Below, piece after piece: positions 1-11,071 of a stretch of 64,000 bases of DNA (position 1 is its first letter; every line of letters begins with the position of its first letter). Source of the stretch: Ananas comosus (taxonomy: Eukaryota; Streptophyta; Magnoliopsida; Poales; Bromeliaceae); contig NC_033623.1 in the NCBI RefSeq assembly GCF_001540865.1, positions 6,258,975 to 6,322,974 of the forward strand, in the 5' to 3' direction. Under the pieces are notes generated by a model. It had not been told where the DNA came from. It saw only the letters and a list, made by a program, of their open reading frames with translations, and made no database searches. The position numbers were made by a program, and so were the translations under genes.

Positions 1-603
1 TTTCGTGTGGCTCTTAAATTGCACCCTTTTGAGGTTAAGCCTCACTTTTTGGGTGCCCTGGCTAGTGCGTTTCTTTTAGGTGATTCTTTTGAACTCATGT
101 TCACTAAAGATGTTTTCGTGTGCTGAGTTAAATGGCTAAAGAGCAACTACCACTAGAAACGGCCAGGAGCTAGCTATCCTTAGGTGGTTAGCTGGAACGA
201 CGTTGAGGAGCGTCGCAGTTGCGGAGTTGAGGAGCTTCGCAGGTGGCTTAGGAGCCGAAGTGTGCGCTAGGTGCGCGGCTTGGAGGAAGGCCTCGAATAT
301 CTTAGCTTCTAAACACCACTAAATTGAAAACTTTTGGTATTCGATACCCTCAAGTGGAAAATAGTTTGTAGATGAACTAAGAGCATTCTTAATAACTCAT
401 TGTTGATTCTTAGTTCGGCTACAGCTAACGATCTTTGAGTAGATTCGTAACTTTGCCTCTCTTAATTCAAAGATCCCAAATCTTAACCATTTTATAAGTT
501 TCGGGATTAAAATCTACTGGGTGTATCGAATAAATATTCAAATCTTCTGAATCTTCATCTGATCCTAACGTTTTTCAGGAAAAATTTTTGGACACAGCAG
601 GAG

Positions 604-860
604 TCTCTGGCCAGGAGAGCTCCTCTGGCCAGACACTCTCTGGCCAGAGAGTTCACTCCTTGGCCAGGGAGAGAGGCACTGGTTTTTGGGTTGCAAGCCC
701 TTGGCCAGAGAGTTTGAACTCTGGCCAGGGAGCGACGCGCTGTCTTGGTGGTACCAAGCCCTTGGCCAGAGAGTAGTGTCCCCTGGCCAACGTAGTGCCA
801 AGTGCGTCACTCCTGGAATCCTCTTGGCCAGAGAGGTAAAGTCCCTGGTCAGGGTCTTGT
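604..860. repeat. TGGCCA palindrome array 1
   Basis: Nine exact TGGCCA hexamers occur in about 250 bp, mostly in the context CTCTGGCCAGGGA or CTTGGCCAGAGAG, plus one decayed copy (CTGGTCAGGG) near 845. Spacing is irregular (15-40 bp). The phrase TGGCCAGGGAGCGACGCG at 723-740 recurs in array 2, so both arrays come from the same element and lie in the same orientation. Confidence 0.85.
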
Positions 861-2518
861 ATACTTTCAAGTCTTTTTAACAAAATTTCGTTAGATTCGG
901 AAGACTTGAATAAGATTAATCCATGAAAGTGGTGTTTACTAGAAAAGAAATATGGAATCCACAGCACGAGAGGCTTACTTAGAAGCAAGAAGTTAAACTT
1001 AGAGAAGAAATTTTGAAGACGCTAATTGAGAAGTTCTGAGGTTTGTTGAAATGCTTTAAGCGGTTGGATATTTTAGGAATTGTAAACCCTCGTCAACCCG
1101 CGCCTCGGCGACTCACCATGAGCCTGAGTCGTCGAGCTCCGGGTCCATCAACTAAACTCCCCAGTCGACTGCTGGGAGAGACCAAACAAAGTCGTCAAGA
1201 ACGTCGTCGTCCGACGCCGATGACGATGGGGCCAGGATGGAAGCCGTGTCCCGTGAGGCCACTTGCGACTAGGAGGGCGCTGCGTACGCGGACGGCATGG
1301 TGGTTGACAGTGATGATGCTGCTGCCGGTGGTGCTGTCAAGGGCGACCCTCACAACTATGGGAACGTCGCCTTCCGTGGGCGTATGCCCGCTTCGACCAC
1401 CTCAAAGCTTTCAAGTTAGGCGGCTTCAAGCGTCCTTTCTCACTGCTGCAGACCCACTAGTTCGTAACCCGGTGAGTGTACCTCTTCGACAAAGCACTAG
1501 ACGTATAGCTCTTCGACCTAGTGCAGGGAGATCGACGAGTGACAGAACTCTTCCTACGCATAAGCACCACCTAGTCGGTGAAGCTTGCTTTTGAACCCTC
1601 GTAGATAGGTTCGACCCTCCTTAAAGCTTCTGAGGACATGCTCGTCATGAAGTTCCTATCGTGATTCGTCTCAAACCTCGCACTTAACCTCGCAGAGTTC
1701 GTTCCGTTGGCATGGCATCCGCTCATACTCGCTCTGAAGAGAGCGTAACAAAGCAACTAGGGCAAGCACCAAGCACTACTCATAGTGTTCCGTTCCTACA
1801 AACGCTCTCCCGATTCCGGGTCATAAGCTGAAGACTAGCGCAGGGTACCGCACAACTGTAAGCTGCTCTCGAATCTAGCCCGGGACTACCACGTCTCACT
1901 TTACCTGCTCCGAGCTTAGCTTGTTCTGCATAGGCTCTTCTCACTTCTGTCCTTCGCTCGTGTCCTTTCAAAACGACCACCGGTTAGTTCGTTGCCTGCT
2001 AGTAGGTTCGTAGCGTTCCGTGTAAGTCCTAGCTCATCACGGGGGCGATGCAGTGCCGTCATCTCGTAGTCTGGAACACAATAGACGCCACTCCGAGTCT
2101 TCCAATAGCTCACGGGTGTCGCGGTGTTAGTGACAATGTTCACACCGGTTGCACCTGTAGAAGCCCGTCTAATGTGGTCACCTCGTCCATGTCGTAGACG
2201 TCGTCGTAGATGAGGTCGTTGAGGTACCGTCCTAGCACCGTTAAGCTGGATAAGCAGTCAACCTGCAGGTAGCTGTAGAGCAGTTCACTTCCTCCATATG
2301 GTCTGGTGACTGCCTGCGCGGAAGTACTACTGTGCAGTCCTCCTACTACATTGTGAGGTGTAGGGAGCATTTAGCACGGCTCAAGGCAGTGTTACTCGCC
2401 TTGCGCCTTAACTTGCTCAATCTTACTTGGGATTCACGTAACCTCAAGTATATGCCTCGTTTTTCCCTGGGCCTCTCGTTTAAACCTTTAGACCGATTTA
2501 GGGTCTAAAACTCGAGAG
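861..2518. other. Retroelement-internal or LTR sequence without an assignable gene
   Basis: GC-moderate sequence with several overlapping open stretches on both strands. One frame around 1190-1400 has acidic, Ala/Gly-rich composition broken by TAG codons, as expected of a decayed gag-like or LTR region. No catalytic motif, zinc knuckle, tRNA or splice structure is visible. I do not call a gene here. Confidence 0.4.
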
Positions 2519-2740
2519 CCCCTGGCCAGGGACTTCCTCTCTGGCCAGGGGCACGCGCATCGGACGGTCCTTTAGGACTCCGTTGGCCAGGGACCACCAC
2601 TCTGGCCAGGAGCCCTCTGGCCAGGGACTGCCCGTCTGGCCAGGGAGCGACGCGTTGCCGACTTTTTGGGCTTTTAAACCGATTCAGGACCTTTTGGGGG
2701 CAAGCCCTTGGCCAGGAACCAGCCCCTCTGGCTAGGGGCT
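2519..2740. repeat. TGGCCA palindrome array 2
   Basis: Seven TGGCCA hexamers plus one variant (TGGCTA) in about 220 bp. It shares the 18-bp phrase TGGCCAGGGAGCGACGCG (around 2638-2655) and GCAAGCCCTTGGCCAG (around 2700-2715) with array 1. About 500 bp separate it from the LTR end at 3261. Confidence 0.85.
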
Positions 2741-3261
2741 TCCGCTTTTTACGGGTCAGACCCGTCAAGTTCACCTTTGTTCATCTCCCCGAATTCACGT
2801 TAATAATGTTGTGATATATACCGGGTTGGGGAGAGAGGGTGTCGGTAAAGAGAGGAGGAGAGAGTAAAAGAGAGAAAGAGAGAGATCTTGAGGAGATCTT
2901 GAACCTCTTCTTCTTCTTCTCGAACCTCTTCTTCCACCTAAACCTCCGAAACCTCCAAGATCCTCGAGAGGCTGTTCTTCTTAGAACCACCTCGAACCTG
3001 ATCTCCATTCAAAACATTCCAAAAGGAGATCCCAAACCTAAAACCAATTCTCTAAACCTCGAAACACGAGAAATCTCCAAATTCTTCGAGAAAACTCGGT
3101 ACTTGTGGTACCTTGGGTACTCTCGAGTTCCACGAGAGTAGGTGTGCTTCTTTAAATTCCGCTATTTCGTTTTGTTTGCATCGAGATTGTTCGAGTTTGC
3201 CGGATTTACACCTATTCACCCCCCTCTAGGTGTTACTTACCTTTTAGATCCTCGGGATCCA

Positions 3262-4606
3262 TATCTTACATCAATCTCATGCATACAAGGCTCAAGTGTT
3301 AAACAAGTAATACAATACTACCTCTAGCATGCAAGAAGACATAACAACTAATTAAGCACCCTATAATGCATCATGCTCAATATGCATAATTAATCAACCA
3401 TAATACCTAGACATAGGGAGCAGTTCAACTGCTTCGGGATGGTCACCACCCACCTTTTATAGCGTTCCGTTTGCTCGTCGTCACTCGCAATCGGCCTCCC
3501 GCGGCGCACGCCGCTCGGCTCGACCCAACTCACGCGCGACCACCGAACGACCTCCGATCTGCAATCCGGAAATTAAATGTCTTCGGTTTCTCGTTATGAT
3601 ACTCGGAACCCGATCCCGCGATTTATGGATGCCACCTCGGCCCTCCAGGCGGAAATGAATGCCGGAAGGTCCTTTTCTTCAATATCTTTGCACCGGCTCG
3701 ACGAATCGCCGAACCGACTTTGCCAACGTGTCAGAATATCTAGCAATTAGGTTTACAACCATCCAAATGAGATCAAAACCCTAGATTTCCTAAAACCCCA
3801 TTTTAGAGCCCTAGTTTACAACTACGGCAAAATCCACCGTTAATCCTCTAGATTCTAGCATTTATCATCTATTTAGCATGCTAAGATTCCAAATAAACTA
3901 TTTCTAGAGATTAAAATCCAAGCTCTAGTGATTCACCATTAATGAGCATCAAAGCTTACCTCAACTAAGCTTCTTCTCCAAGCAAAGGAAGAAGAAGATG
4001 ATAGAAACCCTTCTCCAAGCTCCAATCTCCACCCTTCTCCTCCTCTTGATCAACTTCTACAGAGAGAGGAAGCTTCCTAGAGAAAGAGAGGGTGTTCTTT
4101 TAGGTCTAGGTCATGAGAAATGAGAGGGAGAAGAGAACACTTGCTCCTATACTCTCTCATAAGTGCACAAATTGCACAAAAGACCTTCAACTCTCCAAAT
4201 AATGCCCTGCCCCCGCGGGGCCATTTTTTGTATAAGGGACCGGTCCTTGGACTTGAGGGACCGGTCCCCGTAGGTCCAGAAAAATAGCATTTTAGGACTT
4301 AGCAAAATTTTCAGCTTTTTCACCCTTTCTTTTCCGTTTTCGCTCGTTTAGCCTCCGATTCTTTTCAAATCGAACTGAGACTCTCCAAACATGTTTTCGA
4401 GCGTGTTTTCATCATATTTTTATCCACGCTAACGCCAGATTTAGTTCACGACCCAACATAGCCTTTCGGGTCCCTCTTTGCGCCTACGCACACCAAAGCG
4501 CCCGACTGCTTCCGGACTTAACCGGAACTTCACCGGAACCATTCTAATGGCTCTCCAACCAAATGTACACCGTAACTTCATGATTTTAGAAGTCTGGTAC
4601 CTTACA
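3262..4606 (-). repeat. 3' LTR (truncated) of the gag-only gypsy element
   Basis: About 1.35 kb closely similar to 8975-10331, including the shared phrases GCATACAAGGCTCAAGTG and the paired GGACCGGTCC palindromes (about 4240-4278, matching 9954-9995). On the minus strand it begins TGTAAGGTACC at 4606. The remaining 1.6 kb of the LTR (equivalent of 7358-8975) is absent because the neighbouring copia LTR ends at 3261. It should lie left of the window. Several point differences and small indels separate the two copies, so the insertion is not recent. Confidence 0.8.
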
Positions 4607-4620
4607 TCCTCCCCTCTTTA
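4607..4620 (-). other. Polypurine tract of the gag-only gypsy element
   Basis: On the minus strand TAAAGAGGGGAGGA directly precedes the 3' LTR start (TGTAAGG). This is the expected position and composition for the plus-strand primer of reverse transcription. Confidence 0.7.
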
Positions 4621-5658
4621 AAAGGAGTTTTGTCCCCGAAACTAACCACCTCAAATCTAACACACACATCAACTCAACTTATTGAGTAATCGAGGGTTCC
4701 AATGCACTTTCGCACTCCGGGGTGGCCTTTCACTCATCAGAGCTATCCAAAGGCCCACTCTGGAGGATGTGAGATCAAGTTCACTCATATTTGCTAAGTA
4801 GAACATCGAAAGTGCATTACTAGCACACAAGGAATCTCTCCTTGCACTACTCTCCTAATCGAGGAACACTCCGATTCGATCACTGACATTGCCCAGAAGC
4901 AATATCATTGGTGCATCGATCAATCGCGAGTGCTACCATCACATCCGGATCTTTGCTCTACTACGAGATGGCACACTTCGGCACATCTCCAATGTTAATC
5001 CTCAAGAGAGCAATATTTTGAATTCTATGTGGCTATCCGGTATTCAAGTGTCTCCAAGAGACCACTTTACCTTATCTTTCAATTGCCACTTCCAACATCA
5101 AATCGCTCTACAACGAACTCACACGAACACTCTGTCTGCAAATCCAAACCAAACTCCTCGACAGAGTTATTGGCCAAACCGATAACCTCGGTTTCCACAT
5201 GTGGACCAACAGTCACTAACTTTACTCAAGCCTATAGCCTAACCGTCTCGACACTCGTAACGTCTCTCCAACCACATGTGGTCAACGCTTGCAAGCGTTG
5301 ACCAAATCATAACTGGGCGAAATTCTCACTTTGGAATTTGCACACACTCCGATCAGGAGCAACTAAGACCTCAAACCGCTACAATTCATCGGGTTGGGTC
5401 ACTATCGCACCCTTAACGCATGCTCGATCTCGAGATCCAACACGTGGCATCTCTCGCTCCCGAATCTAAGCTCGGACTACTGCCCTTCTCAATTCGAGGT
5501 AGGCATCGCGCTACCACCACTCATGCATGCTAGGGTAACCACACCGACCCATGCCTTGGTCTCTACTATGCTTATGAACAAATAGTAGCAAACGACCACA
5601 ACTACAATGCATGTAATGCACTTATTTAATATCATGCAAAGGTACATACTTGCTTCAA
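4621..5658 (-). other. Non-coding internal region of the gag-only gypsy element
   Basis: About 1 kb between the gag stop and the polypurine tract, where a full gypsy element would carry protease, RT, RNase H and integrase. I see none of their motifs (no DSGA, YxDD or DD35E signatures) on the minus strand. The open stretches on the plus strand lack any recognisable domain. Confidence 0.55.
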
Positions 5659-7047
5659 CTAAACCATACCTGCCATGACATCATTCGCAGCAGTAGGCTC
5701 CTCAACTTGGGCGGCATACACCCGCCCACTTGGAGCAGATCGGGTCGCCTCAGGCCGACGTGGCACCAAAGCACGTCCAGCCGACCCAACCATAGGTGGG
5801 GCTCCTCCATAATGGCCTGGAATTGCCGGAGCCGATGCGACAGACAGGGAAACCAAAGCCTTTCTTGGGCAATCATAGGCCATGTGGCCCGCCTGGCCGG
5901 ATTCATAACATCTCCCACGGCAATGCTCACATTGCGTCATTCGGTGGTCTCCACCACAAAAGACGCACCACTGCACTTCACGGCCCTCGGGCCGTTCTCG
6001 CGGGTACTTCGGGGGCTTCTTGGAACCCGATTGACCTCCAGAACCACCGCCGGTCCGCCTCTTTCCCTTTTCCTTCTCGAACTCTTCGCGCTCCTCGAGA
6101 ATGCACACATTGCCGTGCTCGACCCACAGAGCACGGTCCAACACCTCCGCGAACGTATGAAACTTGAAGGCATGCACCAATCAGAAAACATCGAGCCGGA
6201 GTCCCCGCACGAAACACTCTGCCCGGTCCTGCTCGATCCTAACCATATCCGGCACGCAGTTCAGGATATATGTGAACTCCCGCTCATACTCGCGTACCAT
6301 GCGGTTACCCTGCTTTAACTTCCGAAAGGTCTCATGCATCCTTCTCTTGTCACTGTCGGGGAAGTACTCCGTGAACATCAGTCCCCGAAACTCCGCCCAA
6401 TCAATCGGGGGTAAATCCGGAGATCTATCTTGCTTTACCCTCCGCCACCACACTCTAGCCCTCTTATCGAAACAATGAGCGGCCAAAATTACCTTATCTT
6501 GCCCGAGGGTATAGATATCATCAAACAAGGTTTCCATTGTGGCTAACCACGTCTCCACCGTCCACGGGTCTACTACCTCGCCATCGAAGGTCGGAGGACG
6601 GAACTTCATGAACCTTGTGAGCGCCGTGTAGCCGCACTCCCACTCCGACTCCTCGATTGCCGCGCGGGTTGCAGAACCCGACGCCGCCGCAGGAACACTT
6701 GCCGACAGGGGATGTGCTGCCACCAGAGGCGCCGCAATGCCCTCACCCTCAGTCGCAACTGGCGTTCGAGCCGAGAGTGCAGGCGGATCATGACCCTCGG
6801 TTGTCGTCGGGGCCGCCGCCGCCATCTGTCGCTCTACAAGCCCTTGCAGCTGCTGCACTGCGCCAACTAGCACAGTCATCTGTGCCCCCAGCTCTTGCAC
6901 TTCGCTTGACCCGCCTTGCTCAGCTTGCTCAGGCACCTCAGGCGGCGGTGCCGGAACGAAACTACGCACGTAGCATCTCGGAGACATTCGTTCCTGAAAC
7001 GCAACAAGTTGGTTAATTACCTTAACCCAACATCTCCTCGCAATCAC
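5659..7047 (-). pseudogene. Gypsy gag polyprotein with one in-frame stop
   Basis: Capsid/nucleocapsid protein of the gag-only element. The first 288 codons contain the retrotransposon gag core: PPTFDGEVVDPWTVETWL, then an RVWW motif, then a region with FPDSDKRRMHETF and REYEREF, typical of the Retrotrans_gag domain. A TGA at 6178-6180 interrupts the frame, after which the same frame continues for 173 codons. That part has a basic Gly/Ser-rich linker and two zinc knuckles: CVFCGGDHRMTQC (CX2CX3HX4C) and CYESGQAGHMAYDC, where the second Cys has become Ser. The protein ends shortly after the knuckles at a TAA, as in gag-only elements. I take the Met at 7047 as start because it lies just downstream of the PBS. 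With the TGA the full product cannot be made without readthrough. Confidence 0.75.
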
Positions 7048-7338
7048 GAAACAACACGTCTCAACAACATAATCAGGCGGAAGTACGCAAGTGTACTCGT
7101 TCTAGACTCTTGGCTTTATGTCGTCGGACGGCGACACAACCACCTCGAGTAAAGAAGTCATACCACTTGAGTTCATCTCTAATCACTACTAGAGATACAT
7201 CACCATTTTCGACCCAATCAAATCAACTTCCGCCACCGCATAGGTTCACGTTCCACTCACGCACCTATGGCCTTAAGGTTTACCATCCTAGGGTCTCCTA
7301 GGCCCATCCTAGTCTCCCTCTTTACTTGCTCTTAACAT

Positions 7339-7350
7339 GCTCTGATATCA
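7339..7350 (-). other. Primer binding site (initiator Met tRNA)
   Basis: On the minus strand TGATATCAGAGC matches the plant iMet PBS consensus TGGTATCAGAGC at 11 of 12 positions. It lies seven bases inside the 5' LTR end (TGTGACA). Confidence 0.8.
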
Positions 7351-7357
7351 TCTTATC

Positions 7358-10331
7358 TGTCACACCCCGAAACCCGCTACCAATTTGGTCCGGCTCGAGC
7401 GCGTCGGACAGACGCCGAACGGACAGCACCTTCCCTGTCCGCCCAAGGCAAAACGACGAGATCATGTACAACAAGTTCCCAGGAAATCAACTTGAATACA
7501 TACACGATCAACAACAACCACGAGAGCACAACCAGTGCTAAACAACCAAGAGCAAGCATCACCAGTAGAGTACATACAAGTGAATAAAAGAGAGATACTA
7601 ACTAACTATTACAACCATTCAACCATTATTTACATTGATTACATTTACATTCTTCCAAAACATAAACATAAAGTTTACAATTCTCCAACTTATCTCACCC
7701 TATACATCATCTACTCTCAAGTACATAGGGTAGCTCTAATGCAAAAAGGAAGGTAAGCTACTACAACTACTAGGGCGCTAAGCCCCTACCACGATCCTAA
7801 ACCGGCGCGCTTGTACTCGGCACTGCAACAAAGTAGGGTGAGAACTACAAATAGTTCCCAGTGGGTTCGGCCGTCGACTCCGCCGATCTCCTCACTAGGT
7901 CTAAGCAGGCATTGGCAGATAGATAGATAGATAACTTGAAAGCGATAACAATAAGAAAAGTACAGGTACTCTACCATTCCTTAATCTAATATAATGAATG
8001 CATGCACTACATAGTAAAGGCTAGCTACTATGCTACTATGTCCAACAACGATGCTATTCATTAAATCACCCAATCATTTGGCTAACCCGTGGGCTCGCCT
8101 TCTATCTCGCGTCTCAATCTCACGGCCCCCTTATAGGCGCCACATCTACTCGATCACACTGATGAGGATCCGCTCACTCACCCGACTCACAACACACTCT
8201 CTACGGGGAGGATCCGCTCACTCGCCCGACTCACAACCTACTCTCTACGGGGAGGATCCGCTCACTCGCCCAACTCACAACACACACACACTCTTTACGG
8301 GGAGGATCCGCTCACTCGCCCGACTCACAACACACTCTCTACGGGGAGGATCCGCTCACTCGCCCAACTCAACACAGGTACCACAACCCAATCTCTATCT
8401 CACAGGTGAGGATCAGCTCACTCACCCGACTCACCTGGGAAGGATCAGCTCAATCGCCCAAGACCGTCTGCGGGACCCAAAAGGCTATCCCTATCGTGTG
8501 ACAATTCCGGAGTGCACTGCTTGTGTGGAGCGACCACCCCAAGCTTTGAATAGACATATGAGTATGATCAAATCCTCATCACAGAGGATACCCTACCACT
8601 CTAGACAACATCATTTGGGAGCTAGTTCATCCCTAGGTTCAACATGCAATAAGTGTTTCCATTTTACTTTACTTATCATGCCACTCGTCAAGTTATTCAT
8701 TTATCTAGATGCCACTCGTTCTTTGGTTCTCGTCAGCACAAGATTAAGTTCATCATTTACTTTACCACTATAGGGTTCTAAGTCACAAGTTCCTATTCTC
8801 ATGCATCCTAAGTCAAGTGCCAAACTCATGTTGCTACACTACTAAGGATCATGCAAGGATGGAAATGCAACTATTTAATACCCTATTATGCATAATAGTT
8901 ACACTAGTCCACATGCCAATAGGTTTTCGCCTACCTAGGATCAAATCAACATTTATCATCTCATTATAGGGTTACTAATCAACATATCTCAATCTCATGC
9001 ATACAAGGCTCAAGTGTTAAACAAGTAATACAACACTACCTCTAACATGCAAGAATATATAGCAACTAATTAAGCACCCTATAATGCATCATGCTCAAAT
9101 GCATAATTGATCAACTATAATACTTAGACATAGCGAGCAGTTCAACTGCTTCGGGATGGTCACCACCTACCTTTTATAGCGTTCCGATTGCTCGTCGTCA
9201 CTCGCAATCGGCCTCCCGCGGCGCACGCCGCTCTGCTCGACCCAACTCACGCGCGACCACCGAACGACCTCCGATCTGCAATCCGAAAATTAAAGGTCTT
9301 CGATTTCTCGTTACGATGCTCGGAACCCGATCCCACGATTTATGGATGCCACCTCGGCCCTCCAGGCAAAAACGAATGCCGGAAGGTTCTTTTCTTCAAT
9401 ATCTTTGCACCGACTCGACGAATCACCGAACCGACTTCGCCAATGCGTCAGAATACCTAGCAATTAGGTTTACAACCATCCTAATGAGATCAAAACCCTA
9501 GATTTTCCAAAACCCCATTTTGGAGTCCTAGTTTACAACTACGGCAAAATCCACCGTTAATCCTCTAGATTCTAGCATTTATCATCTATTTAGCATGCTA
9601 AGATTCCAAATAAACCATTTCTAGAGATTAAAATCCAAGCTCTAGTGATTCACCATTAATGAGCATCAAAGCTTACCTCAACTAAGTTTCTTCTCCAAGC
9701 AAAGGAAGAAGAAGATGATCGAAACCTTTCTCCAAGCTCCAATCTCCACCCTTCTCCTCCTCTTGATCAACTTCTACAGAGAAAGGAAGCTTCCTAGAGA
9801 GAGAGAGGGTGTTCTTTTAGGTCTAGGTCATGAGAAATGAAAGGGAGAAGAGAACCCTTGCTCTTATACTCTCTCATAAGTGCACAAATTGCACAAAAGA
9901 CCCTCAACTCTCCAAATAATGCACTGCCCCCGCGGGGCCATTTTTTGTATAAGGGACCGGTCCTTGGACTTGAGGGACCGGTCCCTGTAGGTCCAGAAAT
10001 GCAGCATTTTAGGACTTAGCCAAATTTTCAGCTTTTTCACCGTTTCTTCTCCGTTTTCGCTCATTTTCGCTCGTTTGGCCTCCGATTCTTTTCAAATCGA
10101 ACTGAGACTCTCCAAATATGTTTTCGAACGTGTTTTCATCATCTTTTCATCCACGCTAACGCCAAATTTAGTTCACGACCCAACATAGTCTTTCGGGTCC
10201 CTCTTTGCGCCTACACGCAGCGAAACGCCCGAGTGCTTCCGGACTTAACCGGAACTTCACCGGAACCATTCTAATGGCTCTCCAACCAAATGTACCGTAA
10301 CTTCATGATTTTAGAAGTCCGGTACTTTACA
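7358..10331 (-). repeat. 5' LTR of the gag-only gypsy element
   Basis: 2,974 bp bounded by TG..CA (TGTCACACCCCG on the plus strand at 7358, TACTTTACA ending at 10331). It is confirmed by homology of its right 1.35 kb to the 3' LTR and by the adjacent PBS. It contains a 44-bp tandem repeat (8164-8390), paired GGACCGGTCC palindromes near 9955-9995 and a purine-rich leader-like stretch near 9780-9850 on the plus strand. Confidence 0.85.
8164..8470. repeat. 44-bp tandem repeat inside the gypsy LTR
   Basis: GAGGATCCGCTCACTC recurs at 8164, 8208, 8252, 8302 and 8346, followed by two diverged copies (GGATCAGCTCA) near 8410 and 8446. Spacing is 44 bp except for one 50-bp step caused by an extra ACACAC run. 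The equivalent part of the 3' LTR is missing, so copy-number change between LTRs cannot be read here. Confidence 0.85.
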
Positions 10332-11071
10332 AGAAGGGTCAGACCTAGTAGTCATCATATTCATCTCGCGTTCAGGTAGAGATTCCTTCTTCTTCTTTTA
10401 TACGAAAGGTCGAGTATTACAAAAGTAGCAATCTTTCGCAAAATGGTTCATCTTCCCACACATAAAGCAACCAAAGTTGTCTCCACTTTCCTCAAGTTTA
10501 GGTTTCTTAAAGTTTGGGTTGAACTTCCTACGGTGGAAAGGCTTATTCTTAAAGTTCCGGTGAGGCTAGAAGTTTCTAACCTTATTTTTAGGATTCTCTA
10601 ATAGGTTGGCTTGGGTTGAAGGTTCACTGGGCTTCTTATCCCTAGCTCGGTTCGACTCTTCTATCCTAATGGATCTTAGGACATAATTCAGGGATAGCTC
10701 TCTTTGATTGTGGTTAAGATCGTTTGTATGGTTCGACCAAGAGGATGGCAACTTATCTATAAGGGCGGCAATTAAAAAACTTTCATCAAGATCTACACCA
10801 CTAGATCTAAGCTGCTCAATTATATGCTCAAAATCATGAAGCTGGTCAGACATGGACTTATTATTTACCAACTTAAATTTAATTAGATCAGATGCCTGGT
10901 ATCTCTTCTGGGTAGGATCAACTTGCCCGTATTTATTTTCTAAGGATGTCCAAAGTTCCTAGCTGTTTTAGCACTACAGTATGTGTCATATAATTTGTTA
11001 GATAGGGTACTAAGAATCCGCTTTAAACAATGGTAGTTGATCATGTTAGGGTAAACAGGAGGTACGGTTCT
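10332..11071 (-). pseudogene. Copia gag, C-terminal part with zinc knuckle (broken)
   Basis: Minus-strand reading gives the UBN2/Retrotran_gag_2-type capsid of copia elements: a segment with MSDQLHDFEHIIEQL, then LIDKLPSSW, RSIRIEESNRA, and further left a CX2CX4HX4C knuckle (CFMCGKMNHFAKDC, around 10450). A frameshift lies near 10950 and a stop near 10405. Reading continues up to the edge of the gypsy LTR at 10332 on one side and the solo LTR at 11072 on the other, so both insertions hit this gene. Its N-terminal part is at 14367-14614. Pol is not in the window and should lie beyond the gypsy element on the left. Confidence 0.8.

Larger units (their letters stand above)
1..3261 (+). mobile_element. 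LTR-retrotransposon fragment, SIRE/Maximus (copia)-like LTR end, enters from left edge
   Basis: The right end carries the pyrimidine-rich string CTATTCACCCCCCTCTAGG at about 3210-3230, which I know from the 3' part of SIRE/Maximus (Opie/Ji-like) copia LTRs, and it finishes with a CA at 3261. Immediately right of it the sequence is homologous to the inner part of the gypsy LTR at 7358-10331. The simplest reading is a plus-oriented element whose 3' LTR ends at 3261 and which inserted into that gypsy LTR. No PBS follows, so this is a 3' and not a 5' LTR. No intact coding domain is visible. Between 1040 and 1600 there are short coding-like stretches broken by stops that I cannot assign. The LTR start is not determined. 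Lineage assignment rests on one remembered motif and is moderate. Confidence 0.5.
3262..10331 (-). mobile_element. Gag-only gypsy LTR retrotransposon (TR-GAG type)
   Basis: Minus-strand element with a complete 5' LTR (7358-10331), PBS (7339-7350), a gag reading frame (5659-7047), about 1 kb of non-coding internal sequence, a polypurine tract (4607-4620) and a 3' LTR (3262-4606) truncated on its left. The internal region is only about 2.75 kb and has no protease, reverse transcriptase, RNase H or integrase. Plant elements with long LTRs and only gag are known as TR-GAG elements, and this fits. They are presumed to depend on an autonomous gypsy partner. It sits in the zinc-knuckle region of a copia gag (right flank begins AGAAG at 10332). 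The left flank is not visible because the 3' LTR is interrupted by the element at 1-3261. Confidence 0.75.

Noticed and set aside
565..988. Overlapping open frames rich in LARE, WPGQ and SGQ words
   Set aside because: All frames over the TGGCCA array translate to repeated words on both strands, so this is repeat translation and not a gene.
1043..1594. 183-residue Arg/Pro-rich open frame
   Set aside because: No domain or zinc knuckle. Another frame in the same place looks more protein-like but has stops. It lies inside retroelement sequence.
8164..8470. CRISPR-like regular repeats
   Set aside because: Plant LTR with contiguous 44-bp tandem units, no unique spacers and no cas genes. The same reasoning applies to the 15-20 kb arrays.
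8030..8773. 247-residue plus-strand open frame in the gypsy LTR
   Set aside because: Its repeated RIRSLARLTTHSLR words come from the 44-bp tandem repeat; it lies in an LTR and runs opposite to the element.
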